64,000 nt of DNA from Rhinopithecus roxellana (Eukaryota; Chordata; Mammalia; Primates; Cercopithecidae): positions 92,906,089 through 92,970,088 of the forward strand of contig NC_044551.1 in NCBI RefSeq assembly GCF_007565055.1. The letters are read 5' to 3'. Each line of letters begins with the position of its first letter. Within the stretch, counting starts at the first letter, position 1. The notes under the pieces are model-generated. The model saw only the letters and a list, made by a program, of their open reading frames with translations, made no database searches and had not been told where the DNA came from. Shown piece after piece: positions 46,985 to 58,690 of the stretch. Both the position numbers and the translations under genes were made by a program.

Positions 46985-47165
46985 ATCCCAGACTCCACCA
47001 TTCATAGTCTTGGGATGCTGAGCAGGTTACATATGTCAGTTTGCCTCAGTTTCCTTAGATACAAAATGGGACTAGTGATAGTACCTCATAGGGTTTTTGT
47101 AAGAATTAAAATGATTTATATTTGGTAAACACTTTAGAACACTACCTAGTGACTGGTGGTAAATT
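46985..47165 (+). repeat. MIR SINE
   Basis: 'tttgcctcagtttccttaga', 'tacaaaatgggactagtgat', 'agtacctcatagggtttttg' and 'agaattaaaatgatttatat'. Clear forward MIR. Confidence 0.85.
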
Positions 47166-47489
47166 ATTATTATTATAATAGAGCTGGTAAATATATTCAC
47201 TTGGGTCACCTTTTTATTCTACTGTATAGAAACCCTTGTGGTACAAATGTATAAATGCTCACTCTGGATATGAGTTGCACAGAAGCTATTTGGAGAACTA
47301 TTTTATTAGATAATCAGATGATAGTGACGCATATCAGTCACCTCTTTAGGCTGTCTTCCCACTCGCCTCTCTTGTTAACTTTAGTGAGGATCTGTTTTGT
47401 TTTCCTAGCTGTTCTTTGGGTTTGGACTGACTTTTCTTCACTGTTTGGTCTAAATTTACCATTTCGATGTCCCACTTGTGGAGGTTTAG
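47166..47489. other. Unassigned stretch
   Basis: A (TTA)n patch at 47165-47180. The 117-codon open frame that starts at 47255 runs on into the MIR-like segment; it has hydrophobic stretches but no recognisable family. Confidence 0.4.
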
Positions 47490-47690
47490 CTACCATTTAT
47501 GTATTTGTCATAGGCAAACCATATGTCAAACTCTTTGGTATATATTCTCTTAACAAGCTGAGACCTTGTTACTGCCAGTGCCTTTTACCAGAAGAAACAA
47601 ACTCTTAGAAGAGTCTCACCCAAAGTCACAAAGCTCAAAGAAGCAGAGTCGAGAGAAGAGTGGAGCTCTTGACTCCCAATTTCGCATGTG
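47490..47690 (-). repeat. MIR SINE, diverged
   Basis: 'taccatttatgtatttgtca', 'agtctcacccaaagtcacaa' and 'agctcaaagaagcagagtcg' follow the reversed MIR order. Confidence 0.5.
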
Positions 47691-48796
47691 CCAAGTAGGC
47701 GTGTTTGCATGAGGTACCCCCAAAGAGCAGCAGCCTCTCCCATTCCCACCTCTCACAGGCCCTCTGAGGGTGTTTCTATTCTATCGCTCATCACCTTGAG
47801 AGAAACCTCTGGAGAAGCTATGGTCATCTACTAGCAGGATCTGTGGGTTGTCTAGGGTAGAAACACGTAGAATGGCCATGTTATTCCTCCCCTCTGTGAA
47901 ACTTTCCTGCTAAGATGTATCTGAGTTTTGCTGAGTGTGTTCCCAGGCTAAGGGTGCTGAGAACAACAAGTGCAAAACCGTAACAGGATGCCGGGAGCCT
48001 TGGCCAGACATGAAGAAGGCCTTGACATTTGCAGATGTGAAGTCTCAGACCTTCAGACTTTTCGGATCCTTAAATAACCAGGGGCTGGTAAGGGAGATCT
48101 GGCAAAGGCAGGTAGCACCAGTGTGCCTCAGTGCTCTGATGCACCATGTAGAAACATGACCACTTATGTGTGCTAATCGATGGGCATGAAACATACATGT
48201 GAATACATTACACATGATCCTCTCAAAAGAAATGGGCAGCTTTCCGGGTTGTTGTATTCATTTATATACATTTAAGTTTGAAGATCATATGAGCCTCCGG
48301 GAGGTCATGGACTCCATTTCAGGAGAGACATCTCAATTGCCCACATCCATGACACCATCAATCCTGTGGTTAACTCTCAGATCCCTTCCATGGGGAACGG
48401 ATAGGATTTCCTGCTCTTGGGAGAAGAGACTGGGTTTGGTCTCCAGCAGAAAACAGCTAGGAGAGTGTCCTGAAGAAGGGAATGAGGATGAGAACCAACC
48501 CCTCCTCCACTGAAAAGCAGGGTAGGCAGAGGACACCCAAGGGAACTTCATAGCCTGGAAGGTCTAAGCAGAGGAAGCTATTCTGTTGGCCCTCTGGTCC
48601 TCGATGGGCCTGGTCACACCAGAAATGCCCATCATTCAGGCCCTTGCAATCCCTCAAGTCTGGTTCAGTTTCCTTGTCAGGGCTCCTTGTCCCCCCGGAT
48701 GTGCTGCCACCTCCACCTCCTAGTGTGAACACCAGGCCTGGGGCCCCAATGACTACAGATCCAAAGTCCTTCCCACCCTCCCCACACACAGTTCCC
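47691..48796. other. Unassigned, GC-richer non-coding stretch
   Basis: Higher GC than its neighbours, with several 70-116 codon open frames on both strands that lack recognisable domains. No repeat family recognised. Confidence 0.4.
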
Positions 48797-48977
48797 AGAT
48801 TTAGCAAGTAATACAGGACACGCAGTTAAATTTGCATTTTAGACAAACAACTTTTTTTTTAAGTTAAAGTATGTTCCCGGCAATATTTGGAACATATATA
48901 CTTATACTAAAAATTTATCCGTTGTTTATCTGAAGTTCAAATGTGGCTGGACATCTTGTATTTTATCTGGCTACCCT
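48797..48977. repeat. Palindromic MITE-like DNA-transposon relic
   Basis: Arms agatttagcaagtaatacag...acaaacaac and gttgtttatctgaagttc...tatctggctaccct are imperfect reverse complements. A middle part has 'gcaatatttggaacatata'. A related copy is at 62285-62435. The layout fits a common mammalian palindromic element whose name I am not sure of. Confidence 0.65.
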
Positions 48978-49245
48978 AGCCCCTCCCCATGGCGGGCTAA
49001 GCCTCTACCCTTTTGAGGACCCCCAGTTACCACTCTCATCCCTTCGAGGGTGCCACCTTTTGGAAACAGGAAGTAGAAAGGGAAGATGGCTTCAGACAAC
49101 ACGGGCCTGCAGCACAGTCTTCTCCTGGGATTAGAGGGCATGATCTGATACTGATGGGGAAGATACTGATGGGGAAGAAAATAAAACAGAAAGAAACAGG
49201 AACTGGTATCTCAGTGTGTGGTCTCCCCTTTTGCTTTCTTGTTTT

Positions 49246-49537
49246 TTCTGTTTTTTTTTTTTTTTTTGAGACGGAGTCTGGGCTGTTGCCTGGGCTGGGC
49301 TGGAGCTCAGTGGCCCTATCTCTGCCTCTGGGGTTCAAGTGATTCTCCTACATCAGCCTCCCAAGTAGTTGAGATTACAGGCACCCGCCACCATGCTCAG
49401 CTAATGTTTTGTATTTTTAGTAGAGACAGGGTTTCACTATGTTGGCCAGGCTGGTCTTGAACTCCTGATCTTGTGATTTGCCCACATCTGCCTCCCAAAG
49501 TGCTGGGATTACAGTCGTGAGCCACCATGCCCAGCCC
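49246..49537 (-). mobile_element. Alu SINE with internal deletion
   Basis: Reverse Alu from poly-T and gagacggagtctgggctgtt to 'gtgagccaccatgcccagcc'. The segment normally carrying 'gctcactgcaacctc' is shortened after ctggagctcagtggcc. Flanks ttttgctttcttg and atctgctttctta suggest an imperfect target duplication. Confidence 0.92.
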
Positions 49538-51199
49538 CCATCTGCTTTCTTACTCTAGGATCCAGCAGACAGGAAATATCTGGGATGCCCTCAGCTGGAG
49601 TCGCTGAAATGAACTAGGAAAAAACAAAGTAGATTCCAATGTGTGTGTGTGTGGTTCCAACACTACGTGGCAGGGTGTGCCACCAAGGAACTGTATCATG
49701 TTTTAGAGTTAATACGAACAACCATACATAGTGTTTTTGGAGAACTTCCTCACGCTTTACAATCTTTCTTTTTGTTTCTCTCCAATGACCCCCAAAATAT
49801 CAAGCATTGTTTTCTTCCCCTGAAGTTTCACTGTTGAGAGAGAAGAAATTACATTTTAAAATTCTTATTCTTCGCTCAGCACTGCAATATAAGGACCGTT
49901 TGCAAGCAAGCAGGGAGTGGGTGAAAACATATCTTGTGTTTTAATCTTAAGACATACATTTTTATACCAAAGTCACATACTGCATTTCCATCACAAGCAT
50001 GGAAATTCTGCTGTTTTTTGCCCCCTCCTACCCCGGGGGAAAAATAGATTCAAATTTTTGGAGACTTAATTGCCCTAAACTTTCATCTTTACGATGGAAA
50101 GGACACTGTTCCTGGAAGACGGAACACAGCCCTTCACTGCTCCGTGACTTTCTCGGAGTGGTGTGTCCTCGAGGAGGAGGGAGTGGGTAAATCAGGGGAG
50201 GGGTCGGTGTCCCTAGAAGGAATGTGGGCAACTGGGAGTTAGATCCTCGGCACACCAGGAGCTGGAGTTGAAAGGTAACCGTCACATCAGAAACCTGTGC
50301 CAAAGTTGCTTTCCTCGACTTGTGCTTCTGGCTTTTTCTTTGTAATTAATTGATATCTGCCCTCTGCGCTTTTGAATACAATTCTTCCCCTAAGGTTCGC
50401 TCAGCCCATCAGTCCTGAGAGGAAGGAAGGGAAGCCGGCTTGTGTTTTTCAGAGTAAGTAGTGCTCTGTGGGCAGCTGAGAATGATAGCCACTCCCAATC
50501 AGGAAGACCACGGGGACAGGGAGAGATCCAGGGAATCAGAGGGGATGTTCCTCCAGAGCCTTGCAACCTGGAGACACTTCTTGTTGGGGAATCCTCTTAG
50601 CTGAAGTCTTGGGGGGATGCGTGTCATCTTTCAACAAAGGAAGTTATTCTCTTATATCCCCCAGTCTGCTCCTTCTGCTACTTCCTTACAAGGGGCCATG
50701 GAAGACAGCAAAGGGGCGATGCCAAAGGAATGCAACAAACCCCGTAAATGCCACATGTGGGATTAAGAATTGATCACCTCAGTTCAGACGTGGTTTAGAG
50801 AAAGGCAGTGAAGAGAAAAAGATGCTTTCCCCAGGTCTCCAATGATGCTTCACCTGTTCTCCACTGTCAGGTAATGCAGAAGAAACCACGCTGAGGAGTC
50901 ACAGAATGATTTCAGATGTGACCACGGCTTCCCAGCTCTGAGAGGCTGCCTCTGACTAGTGACAGCAGCTGGAGGGAAAATGATCTCCTGGGCAAATGGA
51001 GGATGTAAACATGCAGTAAGTCACCCATTGGCTTTGGCTTTGGTTATCAGGGATCACCTGGTAGGTTTCACAATGCAGAGGGAAGTCAGGAGGAGGAGGA
51101 CCATTTCAGATGCCCTTTCTCCTTTAAGAAACCTCATGTCCTTCCTCCTTTCTGCCTACTGCCCCAAAGAGTTATCCCCGAGTGTTCAGACCCACAGGT
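49538..51199. other. Unassigned non-coding stretch
   Basis: A short (TG)n at 49641-49652. 49990-50330 is moderately GC-rich and repeat-free, without a CpG-island level of CG. Overlapping open frames of 63-91 codons have no recognisable domains. Confidence 0.4.
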
Positions 51200-51425
51200 A
51201 TAGGTAGACTTTGAGCTCTGGGTTAACTTGCTGTGTTAATCACTTACTCCTCAGCACCTGGTACCTCCTATATGTAATGTAATGTTCCATGTGTGTCTTT
51301 TCTCCTTAAGACTGTGAACATAATCAAGCCACGGGCTGCCCCCAGAAACTTCTTTTCTCTTCCACTCAAAGCTTAGTCCACTACCTGGCATTTAGCAGCT
51401 TCTCAAAAATACAGTTAAACGGAAT
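51200..51425 (+). repeat. L2 LINE 3' end
   Basis: 'tccttaagactgtgaacata', 'ctacctggcatttagcagct' and 'tctcaaaaatacag' match a diverged L2 3' end. Confidence 0.5.
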
Positions 51426-51559
51426 TCTAGCTTGGTGTTTGGGATACAAATTCAGTCTATGATGAGAAAAAGACAATGCTCTTGACCTTAGGAAAAAGAG
51501 AATTCCTAATTATTGGTTTCTGTTGGTACAGGTCGCTCATGGAACCCATAAGGGGCAGC

Positions 51560-51806
51560 CTAATGTGGTAGTTATGCTATGGTTTCTGCACGCAGATAGC
51601 CTTGCTGAATTCAGATCTCCTCCCACTTGCTCTATGGCCCTGGGTAAGTCACTCATTGGCTTTGGCCTCAGTTTCCTCCTTCTATAAAACATAGATGATA
51701 CCATCACTCCTTTCACTGGGTTGGTGAAGACTTAAGTGATGTCATGGATACAAACTGCTGAAGGGGGTACCTGGCACACACTTCCCCTTCAATGAATGTC
51801 AGCCAT
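51560..51806 (+). repeat. MIR SINE
   Basis: 'tctatggccctgggtaagtc', 'tggcctcagtttcctccttc', 'tataaaacatagatgatacc', 'gggtacctggcacacacttc' and 'caatgaatgtcagcc' in MIR order. Confidence 0.82.
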
Positions 51807-52022
51807 CGGTATTTATCTGCTGCCCACAATGACATGATCTACTACTCCTTCATTCAGGAAGAGCTCCAAGACATAGATTTCTCCTGGTGTTTTTTGATTC
51901 CATGAGGAGGAAGTATGTGGTAATGGAAAACCAACCCAGCTGTTTCCACTTTGTTCAGTAGCCTTGGTTAGTTACTGAGGGTATCCTACATCTCAGTCTT
52001 CATTCTAAAATGAAGATAATGT

Positions 52023-52368
52023 TGATATGGTTTGGCTGTGTCCCCACCCAAATCTCATCTTGAATTGTAGCTCCCACCATGTAGACCTGGTGGGAGACAA
52101 CTGAATCATGGGGGTGGTTTCCCCCACACTGTTCTCATGATAGTGAATAAGTCTCAGGAGATCTGATGGTTTTATAAGGAGAAACCCCTTTTGCTTGGTT
52201 CTCATTCTCTCTTGCCTGCCATCATGCAAGACGTGGCTTTCACCTTCCACCATGATTTTGAGGCCTCCCCAGCCACGTGGAACTGTAAGTCCATTAAATC
52301 TCTTTTTCTTTATAAATTACCCAGTCTTGAGTATGTCTTCATCAGCAGCATGAAAACAGACTAATACA
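52023..52368 (+). repeat. MST/THE1-type solo LTR
   Basis: Full LTR from tgatatggtttggctgtgtc to gaaaacagactaataca. Its 3' 160 bp is nearly the same as the LTR at 1401 (cttgcctgccatcatgcaag, cacgtggaactgtaagtcca). Flanks aatgt and aatgg match at 4 of 5 bases. About 30 bp near the start is missing relative to the 1401 copy. Confidence 0.92.
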
Positions 52369-52502
52369 AATGGTATCTGACTTATTGGTTGTTGAGGATT
52401 AATACTGTATTAAAATCCTTTGCAAAGTGTTGAACAAACTGTTTCATTATTTTTATTTGGCTTTTTGTATACATAAATGCATTACCCACAGGCACACACC
52501 AC

Positions 52503-52545
52503 ACTTTCTCTCTCTCTCTCTCTCTCTCTCCCCTCCCCCCCACCC
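52503..52545. repeat. (TC)n microsatellite with C-rich end
   Basis: About 13 TC units followed by cccctcccccccacccc. This gives the minus strand a (GA)n open frame that is not a gene. Confidence 0.95.
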
Positions 52546-53060
52546 CATGCATAACACTACTTCTTCCCTCAATGGTGCTCAGCAATACATTTGATCCCTA
52601 GATGTATTCAGGTTTTTGCAGACCTGAAACTTGTATAATAATTTTTGGTCCCTCTAAAAAATATAAAACTACAGTTTTTTTTAAAAGAGTGCTATTTATT
52701 TAAACTGAGATCAGGGACAAGGAACAGTGGTGGGAGGGATTTTGTTCCTTGCAAGAGAGGGGCCAGGGGTTTCCACTCTCAGTCGAGCCTCATGGCAGCC
52801 CACTTGGTTGTACCACCCTTTTCTTCCAACCACCTTGTCCTGACTCAACTGTGCTCCCAGCAGAGAGTCTGTTTCTTCCTGGCCACTGTGCTCAGAGATC
52901 AGTTAGCTTTTTTTCCCCCTTTTCCAACATGTTTTGTACATCCATCTGTTCTCTCCATCTGCTGGCTACCTCCATGTGTTTCCCACTAGTCTGAGCTCAA
53001 TGCGGAAAAGAATTCAGCTTAAGAAGCACATTATCCCGAGTTCCTTGCAGCATGGTGGGT
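52546..53060. other. Unassigned non-coding stretch
   Basis: A 114-codon open frame spans 52645-52989 with no recognisable domain. No repeat recognised. Confidence 0.4.
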
Positions 53061-53066
53061 TTATTT

Positions 53067-53106
53067 GCTGAATGAATGAATGAATGGATGAATGAATGAA
53101 TGAATG
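53067..53106. repeat. (GAAT)n microsatellite
   Basis: About nine tetranucleotide units, one changed to ggat. Such runs often mark the end of an L2. Confidence 0.93.
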
Positions 53107-53227
53107 CACCTCGCACTGCATCCACTCAGCCACCAGACAGCAGTCTGAGAAGTGCCTGTGGTCGTGCTTGCGTCCCCCAGTCACTGCTCTCACTGCCTTG
53201 CTCCCTTCAAAGGTGGTGTCATACCAC

Positions 53228-53468
53228 GTGCTAATGTAGCTCTTACTACACACAAAACATGGTTCTGAGAGCCTTTCAAACACAAACTTCTTTCATCTTA
53301 AGCACCACCTGACAGGGCAGGTACTATTACCATCTCCGTTTGACAGATGAGGAACCTGGCACAGGAAGCGTTTGCATGGATTCCCCAAGATCGCCCCACT
53401 GTCAGGAGCAGAGTCAGAATGGGCCTCAGTGTCAGGCTCCCAATCCTGGCTTCTAACCACTGCGCTCT
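53228..53468 (-). repeat. MIR SINE
   Basis: 'cagggcaggtactattacca', 'tctccgtttgacagatgagg', 'ccccaagatcgccccactgt' and 'gcttctaaccactgcgctct'. Well-ordered reversed MIR, about 240 bp. Confidence 0.85.
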
Positions 53469-53869
53469 GCCCTTCTGTCTCCCCACCTCCCCACTCCAGT
53501 GCCTTTGGTCATGCCACTGCAGCTTTCAGGCCAATACTGTATTAGCCTCTTAGTGTTCCCCCGACACCTTCCCTGCAGCCATCTCCCCAGGCAGCAATTT
53601 CATGTGCCCTCACTGATGTAGGTGGCTCTTGTGTCATTTGTCACATCCTATTGAATTGTTTGTTTATGTATCTTGTTCACACAGCACCCTCCCTCTCACA
53701 CGTCCTCTTTCTAAAAATGTCCATCACTGCTGTGGGCCAGGTGCAGACTTAGGTGACAGGGCTGCTACAGGAAATAAAAAATTAACAAGGAGCACCTGCA
53801 TCTTAATGTACAGAAACAAACTATGTAAAGTGTCGGGAAGGAAAGGTTAAGGATGCCAGGACGACTTTT
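53469..53869. other. Unassigned stretch, perhaps L2
   Basis: Pyrimidine-rich text (tcatgccactgcagctttca, tcttgttcacacagcaccct) resembles degraded L2 but is not firm. Confidence 0.3.
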
Positions 53870-54410
53870 AGTAAATAACCTGACTTAGATGGGCAGGTGG
53901 TGCTGAGGATTAAGAATGTGCTCTTCTTGAGCACATCTGAGAGATGAGCAGGGTTGGCCAAGCGAGAAACATGGGGGAATGTCTTAGGCAGAGGGATGGT
54001 TCCCTAGGAAGGCTCTTGCAGTGGAAACAAGTTTGGCCCACTGAAGGTATTGCATGGAGGCCTGCACAAATGGCTCAAATATGCAAGAGAAAGAGTGATG
54101 GGACATGGGCGGGGAGGTGGTGCTAGACCCATCCAAGGTCTCAAGAGAGATTTTTTGAAGACTTTATACTTGTTCTTAAATGTAACAGGAAGACAATGAA
54201 GAATGTGAGCAGGGGAGTAGCACTCTGATTTCCACAAACGAAGGATTTGTATTCTCTTTGCTGTGAGAAGAATTGATTAGAGGAGAGCAAGACTGAAAGC
54301 GCAGAGAAGCCAGTTAGGAGGCTCTGACAATAGAAGAGGCAGGAGATGATGCTGGCTTAGGATGCGCGTGTGGAGGTGCAGGCTGAAGAGAAACAAATAG
54401 ATTCATGATA
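53870..54410 (-). repeat. L2 LINE 3' part, diverged
   Basis: 'taggcagagggatggttcc', 'gaagaatgtgagcaggggag' and 'agaagccagttaggaggctc' then 'aggagatgatgctggcttag' follow the order of reversed L2. Open frames inside are shadows. Confidence 0.55.
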
Positions 54411-55906
54411 TATGTTGGGGGGATATTTGAAAATACAGTTGTTCTTAATAAATATTTGTCATGTGAATTAATGGTCTATTTGCCTCACCTCTCCCTTCTT
54501 TCTTTGCAACGAATTAAAAGTTGCAAGCTGCTTCCATCAACGTTGTTAGAACATCTTTTGGAACAACTTAGGAAAACAGGCTCCAGGAGCTATCGTGGGG
54601 TGGATCCAAGGATGTCTGCTTTTCTATAGTCATTTTCAGTTGAAAAGATACTGAAATCATCTTATCATCCATTCAACTAAGAGTCAAGTTATTTGTCATT
54701 CTGTTGCCTTGGAAACAAAAAGACTTTTCCTTTCTTGATCTATTTTTTCAAAACTCACAGGTTGACCTTGGGGACTGTTATGCAAGGCCCAACTATCTTC
54801 AAACTTTATGGATGTGCTTTTATCCACACATATGCATAGGAATGTCTGATGCTTTGATCTTTTACCATGTTGTTGAGTCAAGATGCCAAAATGCCTCAAA
54901 GGTTTGGCTTGCACTGTGCCCAGATGAAAAGCAGAGAGAATGAAGTATGATCTCAAATTTATACAATTCAGTGTGCTGTCCTTAGTGACAACTCCCTCAT
55001 TCTGCCTCAAAACAGAGGAGTGACACCTCTGCTCACACTGGGTTTCACTTTTGTGTGTCCCTGTGGGAGCGTGCTCATGATCTCAGTGCAGGGTTCCTCT
55101 CCGCAACCTGGGGTTGTTACCAGCATCTTGGGGTGCAGGTTGAAGGGACCTCTTTCAGAGTGGCCCCCTGAGGTGGCCATGGGCTTAGTTAAATGAGGCT
55201 ACTTTGCTCAAAGTGTAATCCCAAAGCCTTTTTTTTTTTTTTCTGAATTACCTTCAGAGTCATTTATCAGTCTCTAAGAACAAGTTAGTTTTACTGCTAT
55301 AGTAATTCTTTCCACATCCCATACCCAGAAAAGTTTTCATCCCTTCTTTCTCTGCTCCTGAATCAGTGATGAAGTGAGGGTAGATCAGGCTATGTCTGTG
55401 AGATAATACCCAAACCACAAAGGTAGAAGGGGGTGTGTGCGTGTGTGTGTACACAAGGGCATCGGCACAGGGCGCAATGCACAGGGGCACCAGGAGAAGC
55501 AACCTTGTGGGAGGAAGCCTTCTATTCTCAGCAGGAGACAGCAAGGCAAGGCATGCTTTGGAGACTTGTAAAAACATGACAGGGGCCAAGGGGCTGAAGA
55601 AAGTTTCGCCTGCCGAAAAATGCCTATATTTTAAAATAACCTCTCACTAGTAATAATTTGTACCATATTATCTCATTATGTAAAGGGATCATCTTATGCT
55701 CATTTTAACTGGGGCTCATGAAACAATTTTCTATAAGAAAAACTTGGTTTCATAAGAAAATATTAGTCTAACGATGAAAAAAGTATCAATTATAGAAGAT
55801 TTTCAAGATAAATGAAATTTATTACTTTAAGGGCAAATACGCATTATATTAGACTCATAGCGCTGCCTGTTAAAAGTCCTGCTTTAGTTACTGCATAATT
55901 ACTGAT
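54411..55906. other. Unassigned non-coding stretch
   Basis: A poly-T run at 55229-55241 and a short (GT)n at 55433-55450 (minus-strand CA). No repeat family or gene recognised. Confidence 0.4.
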
Positions 55907-56272
55907 TGTTATGGACTGCATGTTGGCGTCCCTGCTCAAATTCATTGTCGAAATCCTAATTCCTAAGGGGATGGTGTGAGAAGATGAGGACTTTGGGAGG
56001 TGCTTAGGTCATGAGAGTAGACCTCTCATGAAGGTAGACAGTGCCCTTCTAAAACAGATCCGAGAGACTTAGCCATCCTCTTTCTACCATGGGAGGACGC
56101 AGCAAAGACTGCTGTCCCTGAGCCAGTACACTGGCTCTCACCACACAATGAACTTGCTGCTGTCTTGCTCTCAGACTTCCCAGCCTCCAGAACTGTAAAA
56201 AATACATTTATCGTGTTTGTAAGGCACCCAGTTTGTAGCATTGTGTTATAGCAGCCCAAATGGGCTAAGACA
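55907..56272 (+). repeat. MaLR LTR (MLT1A-like)
   Basis: Starts tgttatggactgcatgttgg. It contains 'gaaatcctaattcctaaggg', 'taggtcatgagagtagacct', 'cagcctccagaactgtaaaa' and the end 'agcagcccaaatgggctaag'. Near complete in sense orientation. Confidence 0.85.
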
Positions 56273-56404
56273 GTGTTTTAAATTGTATGCCTAAGCACGG
56301 TCAGCCTCTGTTTAGATTATAATTACTTTTTTTTTTTTTAAAGCAAGCTATCTATTCAATTTGCAAACAGGCTCTTAATGTATCACATAGTGATTTAGAA
56401 ACAA

Positions 56405-56634
56405 GGTCCAGCAAACTTTTTCTGCAAATCACCAGATAGTAAATATTTCAGGCTTTAGAAACAGTGTCTCACAACTAGCCAGCTCTGCTGTTACAGTGCT
56501 GCAAAAGCAGCCATAGAATAACAAATAGCATGGCAATAAAACTTTATTTACAAAAAACAAAACAAACAAACAAACAAACAAAAAAAACGGTTGTGCACCA
56601 GATTTGTCCAGTGGTCTGTAGCTTACCAATCCTG
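56405..56634 (+). repeat. hAT-Charlie element (MER5-like) with (CAAA)n expansion
   Basis: 'gcaaactttttctgcaaatc', 'ccagatagtaaatatttcag', 'aaaagcagccatagaataac', 'ggcaataaaactttatttac' and the end 'gcttaccaatcctg'. Nearly full length. A caaacaaacaaacaaacaaa run (56560-56588) has grown inside it at the element's own A-rich spot. Confidence 0.75.
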
Positions 56635-56881
56635 ATTTAGGGAAAGTAGTGGTTTCACTTCCCCTAAGGCTCCACTAATCACAAACTCAAAATTAGTGAT
56701 GAACTACACAAAACCTGAAGTCTATGAATTGTTTAAAAGTGTTTTGACTTAATTTTTATTTTTAAACATAAACTTAGCTTCATTCAGGGCAAAAGTAATC
56801 AGAAGCAGTGAATACTGATGCAAATCCAGACAACATTTTTAATGGCTTGGACCTTTCCATTCAGATGTACCACAGTCTATC

Positions 56882-57262
56882 TGTATTAGTCCTTTCTCAC
56901 ACTGCCATAAAGAACTACCTGAGAATGAGTAATTTATAAAAAAGATGTTTACTCAGCTCACGGTTCCATAGAGTACATAGGAAGCAGAGCTGGGGAGGCC
57001 TTAGAAAACTTACAATCATGGCAGAAGGTGAAGGGGAAGCAGGCACGTCTTACACGGTAGGAGCACAAGGAAGAGGGCAAAGGGGAAGGTGGCATACACT
57101 TCTAAACAATCAGGTCTTGTGAAAAGTCACTCACTATCATGAGAACAGCAAGGGGGAATCCACATCCACGATCCAATCACCTCTCACCAGGCTTGTCCTC
57201 CAACATTGGGGATTAGAATTTGACATGAGATTTGGGCAGGGACACAAATTGACACCATATCA
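56882..57262 (-). repeat. MST-type LTR, inverted partner
   Basis: Reverse MaLR LTR from tgtattagtcctttctcaca to gacaccatatca. It abuts MaLR internal sequence at 57263 that runs the other way, and faces the forward LTR at 57860. Confidence 0.9.
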
Positions 57263-57859
57263 TTAGCCCCCCCACAGAGTTCTCAATGGGGCACTGCCTA
57301 GTGGAGCTGTGAAAGGAAGGCCACTGTCCTCCACACCGCAGAATGGTAGATCCACTGATAGCTTGCGCTGTGTGCCTGGAAAAGCCACAGGCACTCAACG
57401 CCAGCCCATGAAAGGAGCTGAGGGGGCTGTACCCTGCAGAGCCACAGGGGCAGAGTTCCCCAAGGCCTTGGGAGTCCACCCCTTGTATCAGTGTGGCCTG
57501 GATGTGAGACATGGAGTCAAAGGAGATACTTTTGGAGCTTTAAGATTTAATGACTCCCCTGCTGGGTTGCAAACTTGAATGCAGCCTGTAGCCCTTTAGT
57601 TTAGGCTGATTTCTCCCTTTTGAAACAGGTGTATTTACCCAACACCTGTACCTGCATTGGATCTTGGAAGTAACTAACTTGGTTTTGATTTTACAGGCTC
57701 ATCGGTGGAAAGGACTTGCATTGTCTCAGATGAGACTCTGGATTGTGGACTTTTGAGTAAATACTGAAATGAGTTAAGACTTGCGGGACTGTTGAGAAGG
57801 GATGATTGTATTTTGCAATGTGAGAAGGACATGAGGTTTGGGAGGGATCAGGGGCAGAA
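57263..57859 (+). repeat. MaLR internal region, 3' part
   Basis: Forward internal sequence leading into the 3' LTR. Landmarks: 'tcaatggggcactgcctagt', 'gcagaatggtagatccactg', 'gtgagacatggagtcaaagg', 'gtctcagatgagactctgga', and 'gggagggatcaggggcagaa' right before the LTR. MaLR interiors have no functional genes of their own. Open frames of 74-99 codons here are chance. Confidence 0.85.
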
Positions 57860-58230
57860 TGATACGGTTTGGATTTGTGTCCTTGCTCAAAATCTTGTGT
57901 CAAATTGTAATTCACAGTGTTGGAGGAGGGGCTGGCTGGGAGGTGATTGGATCATGGGGGCAGATTTCCCCCCTGCTTCTCTAGTGGTAATCAATGAGTT
58001 CTCATGTGTGGCACCTTCCCCTTTGCCCTTTTCCTTCTGTTCCTGCTATGTAAGATGTGCCTAGTTTCCCTCTGCCGTCTGTCATTATTGTAAGTTTCCT
58101 GGGGCCTCCCAGCCCTGCTTCCTGTACAGCCTGCAGAACTGTGAGCCAATTAAATGTCTTTGCTTTATAAGTTACTCTGTCTCAGGTAGTTTTTTAATTT
58201 TTTTTAGCAATGCGAGAATGGACTAACATA
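57860..58230 (+). repeat. MST/THE1-type LTR (3' LTR)
   Basis: Starts tgatacggtttggatttgtg and ends 'gagaatggactaacata'. Contains 'gattggatcatgggggcaga' and an attaaatgtctttgctttat polyadenylation region. It joins internal sequence of the same orientation, so it is the 3' LTR of a partial provirus-like element. Confidence 0.9.
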
Positions 58231-58239
58231 CCATCTATA

Positions 58240-58460
58240 TACGTCTTTATTATTTAACAAATATTTGGGCCCTTCCAATGGGCTAGGTCCTGGGCTAGGC
58301 AGTGGCTAGGGAGAAATCAATCAAACTAACCTCTCAGAGAGTTCCTGTTCATGGGGTCTGACAGCTTTTAGTGCATTGTTCATTACATTCTCAGTGTTGC
58401 ACACAGGCCTGGTACCTAGTAGGTGTTCAAAAAAATCCTTGTTGACTGAGAGAACTGCCA
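58240..58460. repeat. L2 fragments in opposite orientation
   Basis: 58240-58360 reads as reversed L2 3' end (ttatttaacaaatatttggg, tcctgggctaggcagtggct). 58370-58455 reads forward (cacaggcctggtacctagta, ggtgttcaaaaaaatcct). Confidence 0.5.
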
Positions 58461-58489
58461 TATCCTATTTGACACAATTAAAGTGAGCC

Positions 58490-58690
58490 CTTATCTTCCT
58501 CTCAAACTTAGTTTCTCCTTCTGCCTTCATCGCTTCTATTTATAACTCTGTTCTCTAAGGTTTAAAATCCCAAAGTCATCTTTTGTGACAGCTCACAAAT
58601 CTATCCCTTCACTGCATCCTACACATTAAAATCACTGTAATCCTCCTGCAACTCAGCTCTGTCAGTCCTCATTCATAACACCTGGGGAGT
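58490..58690 (+). repeat. L2 fragment
   Basis: 'aaaatcccaaagtcatcttt', 'ccttcactgcatcctacaca' fit forward L2 with heavy divergence. Confidence 0.4.

Noticed and set aside
47255..47608. 117-codon frame with hydrophobic stretches
   Set aside because: Overlaps a MIR-like segment and matches no membrane-protein family known to me. Likely chance.
52382..52585. Minus-strand frame with an RERERERE-like run
   Set aside because: It is the translation of a (TC)n microsatellite.
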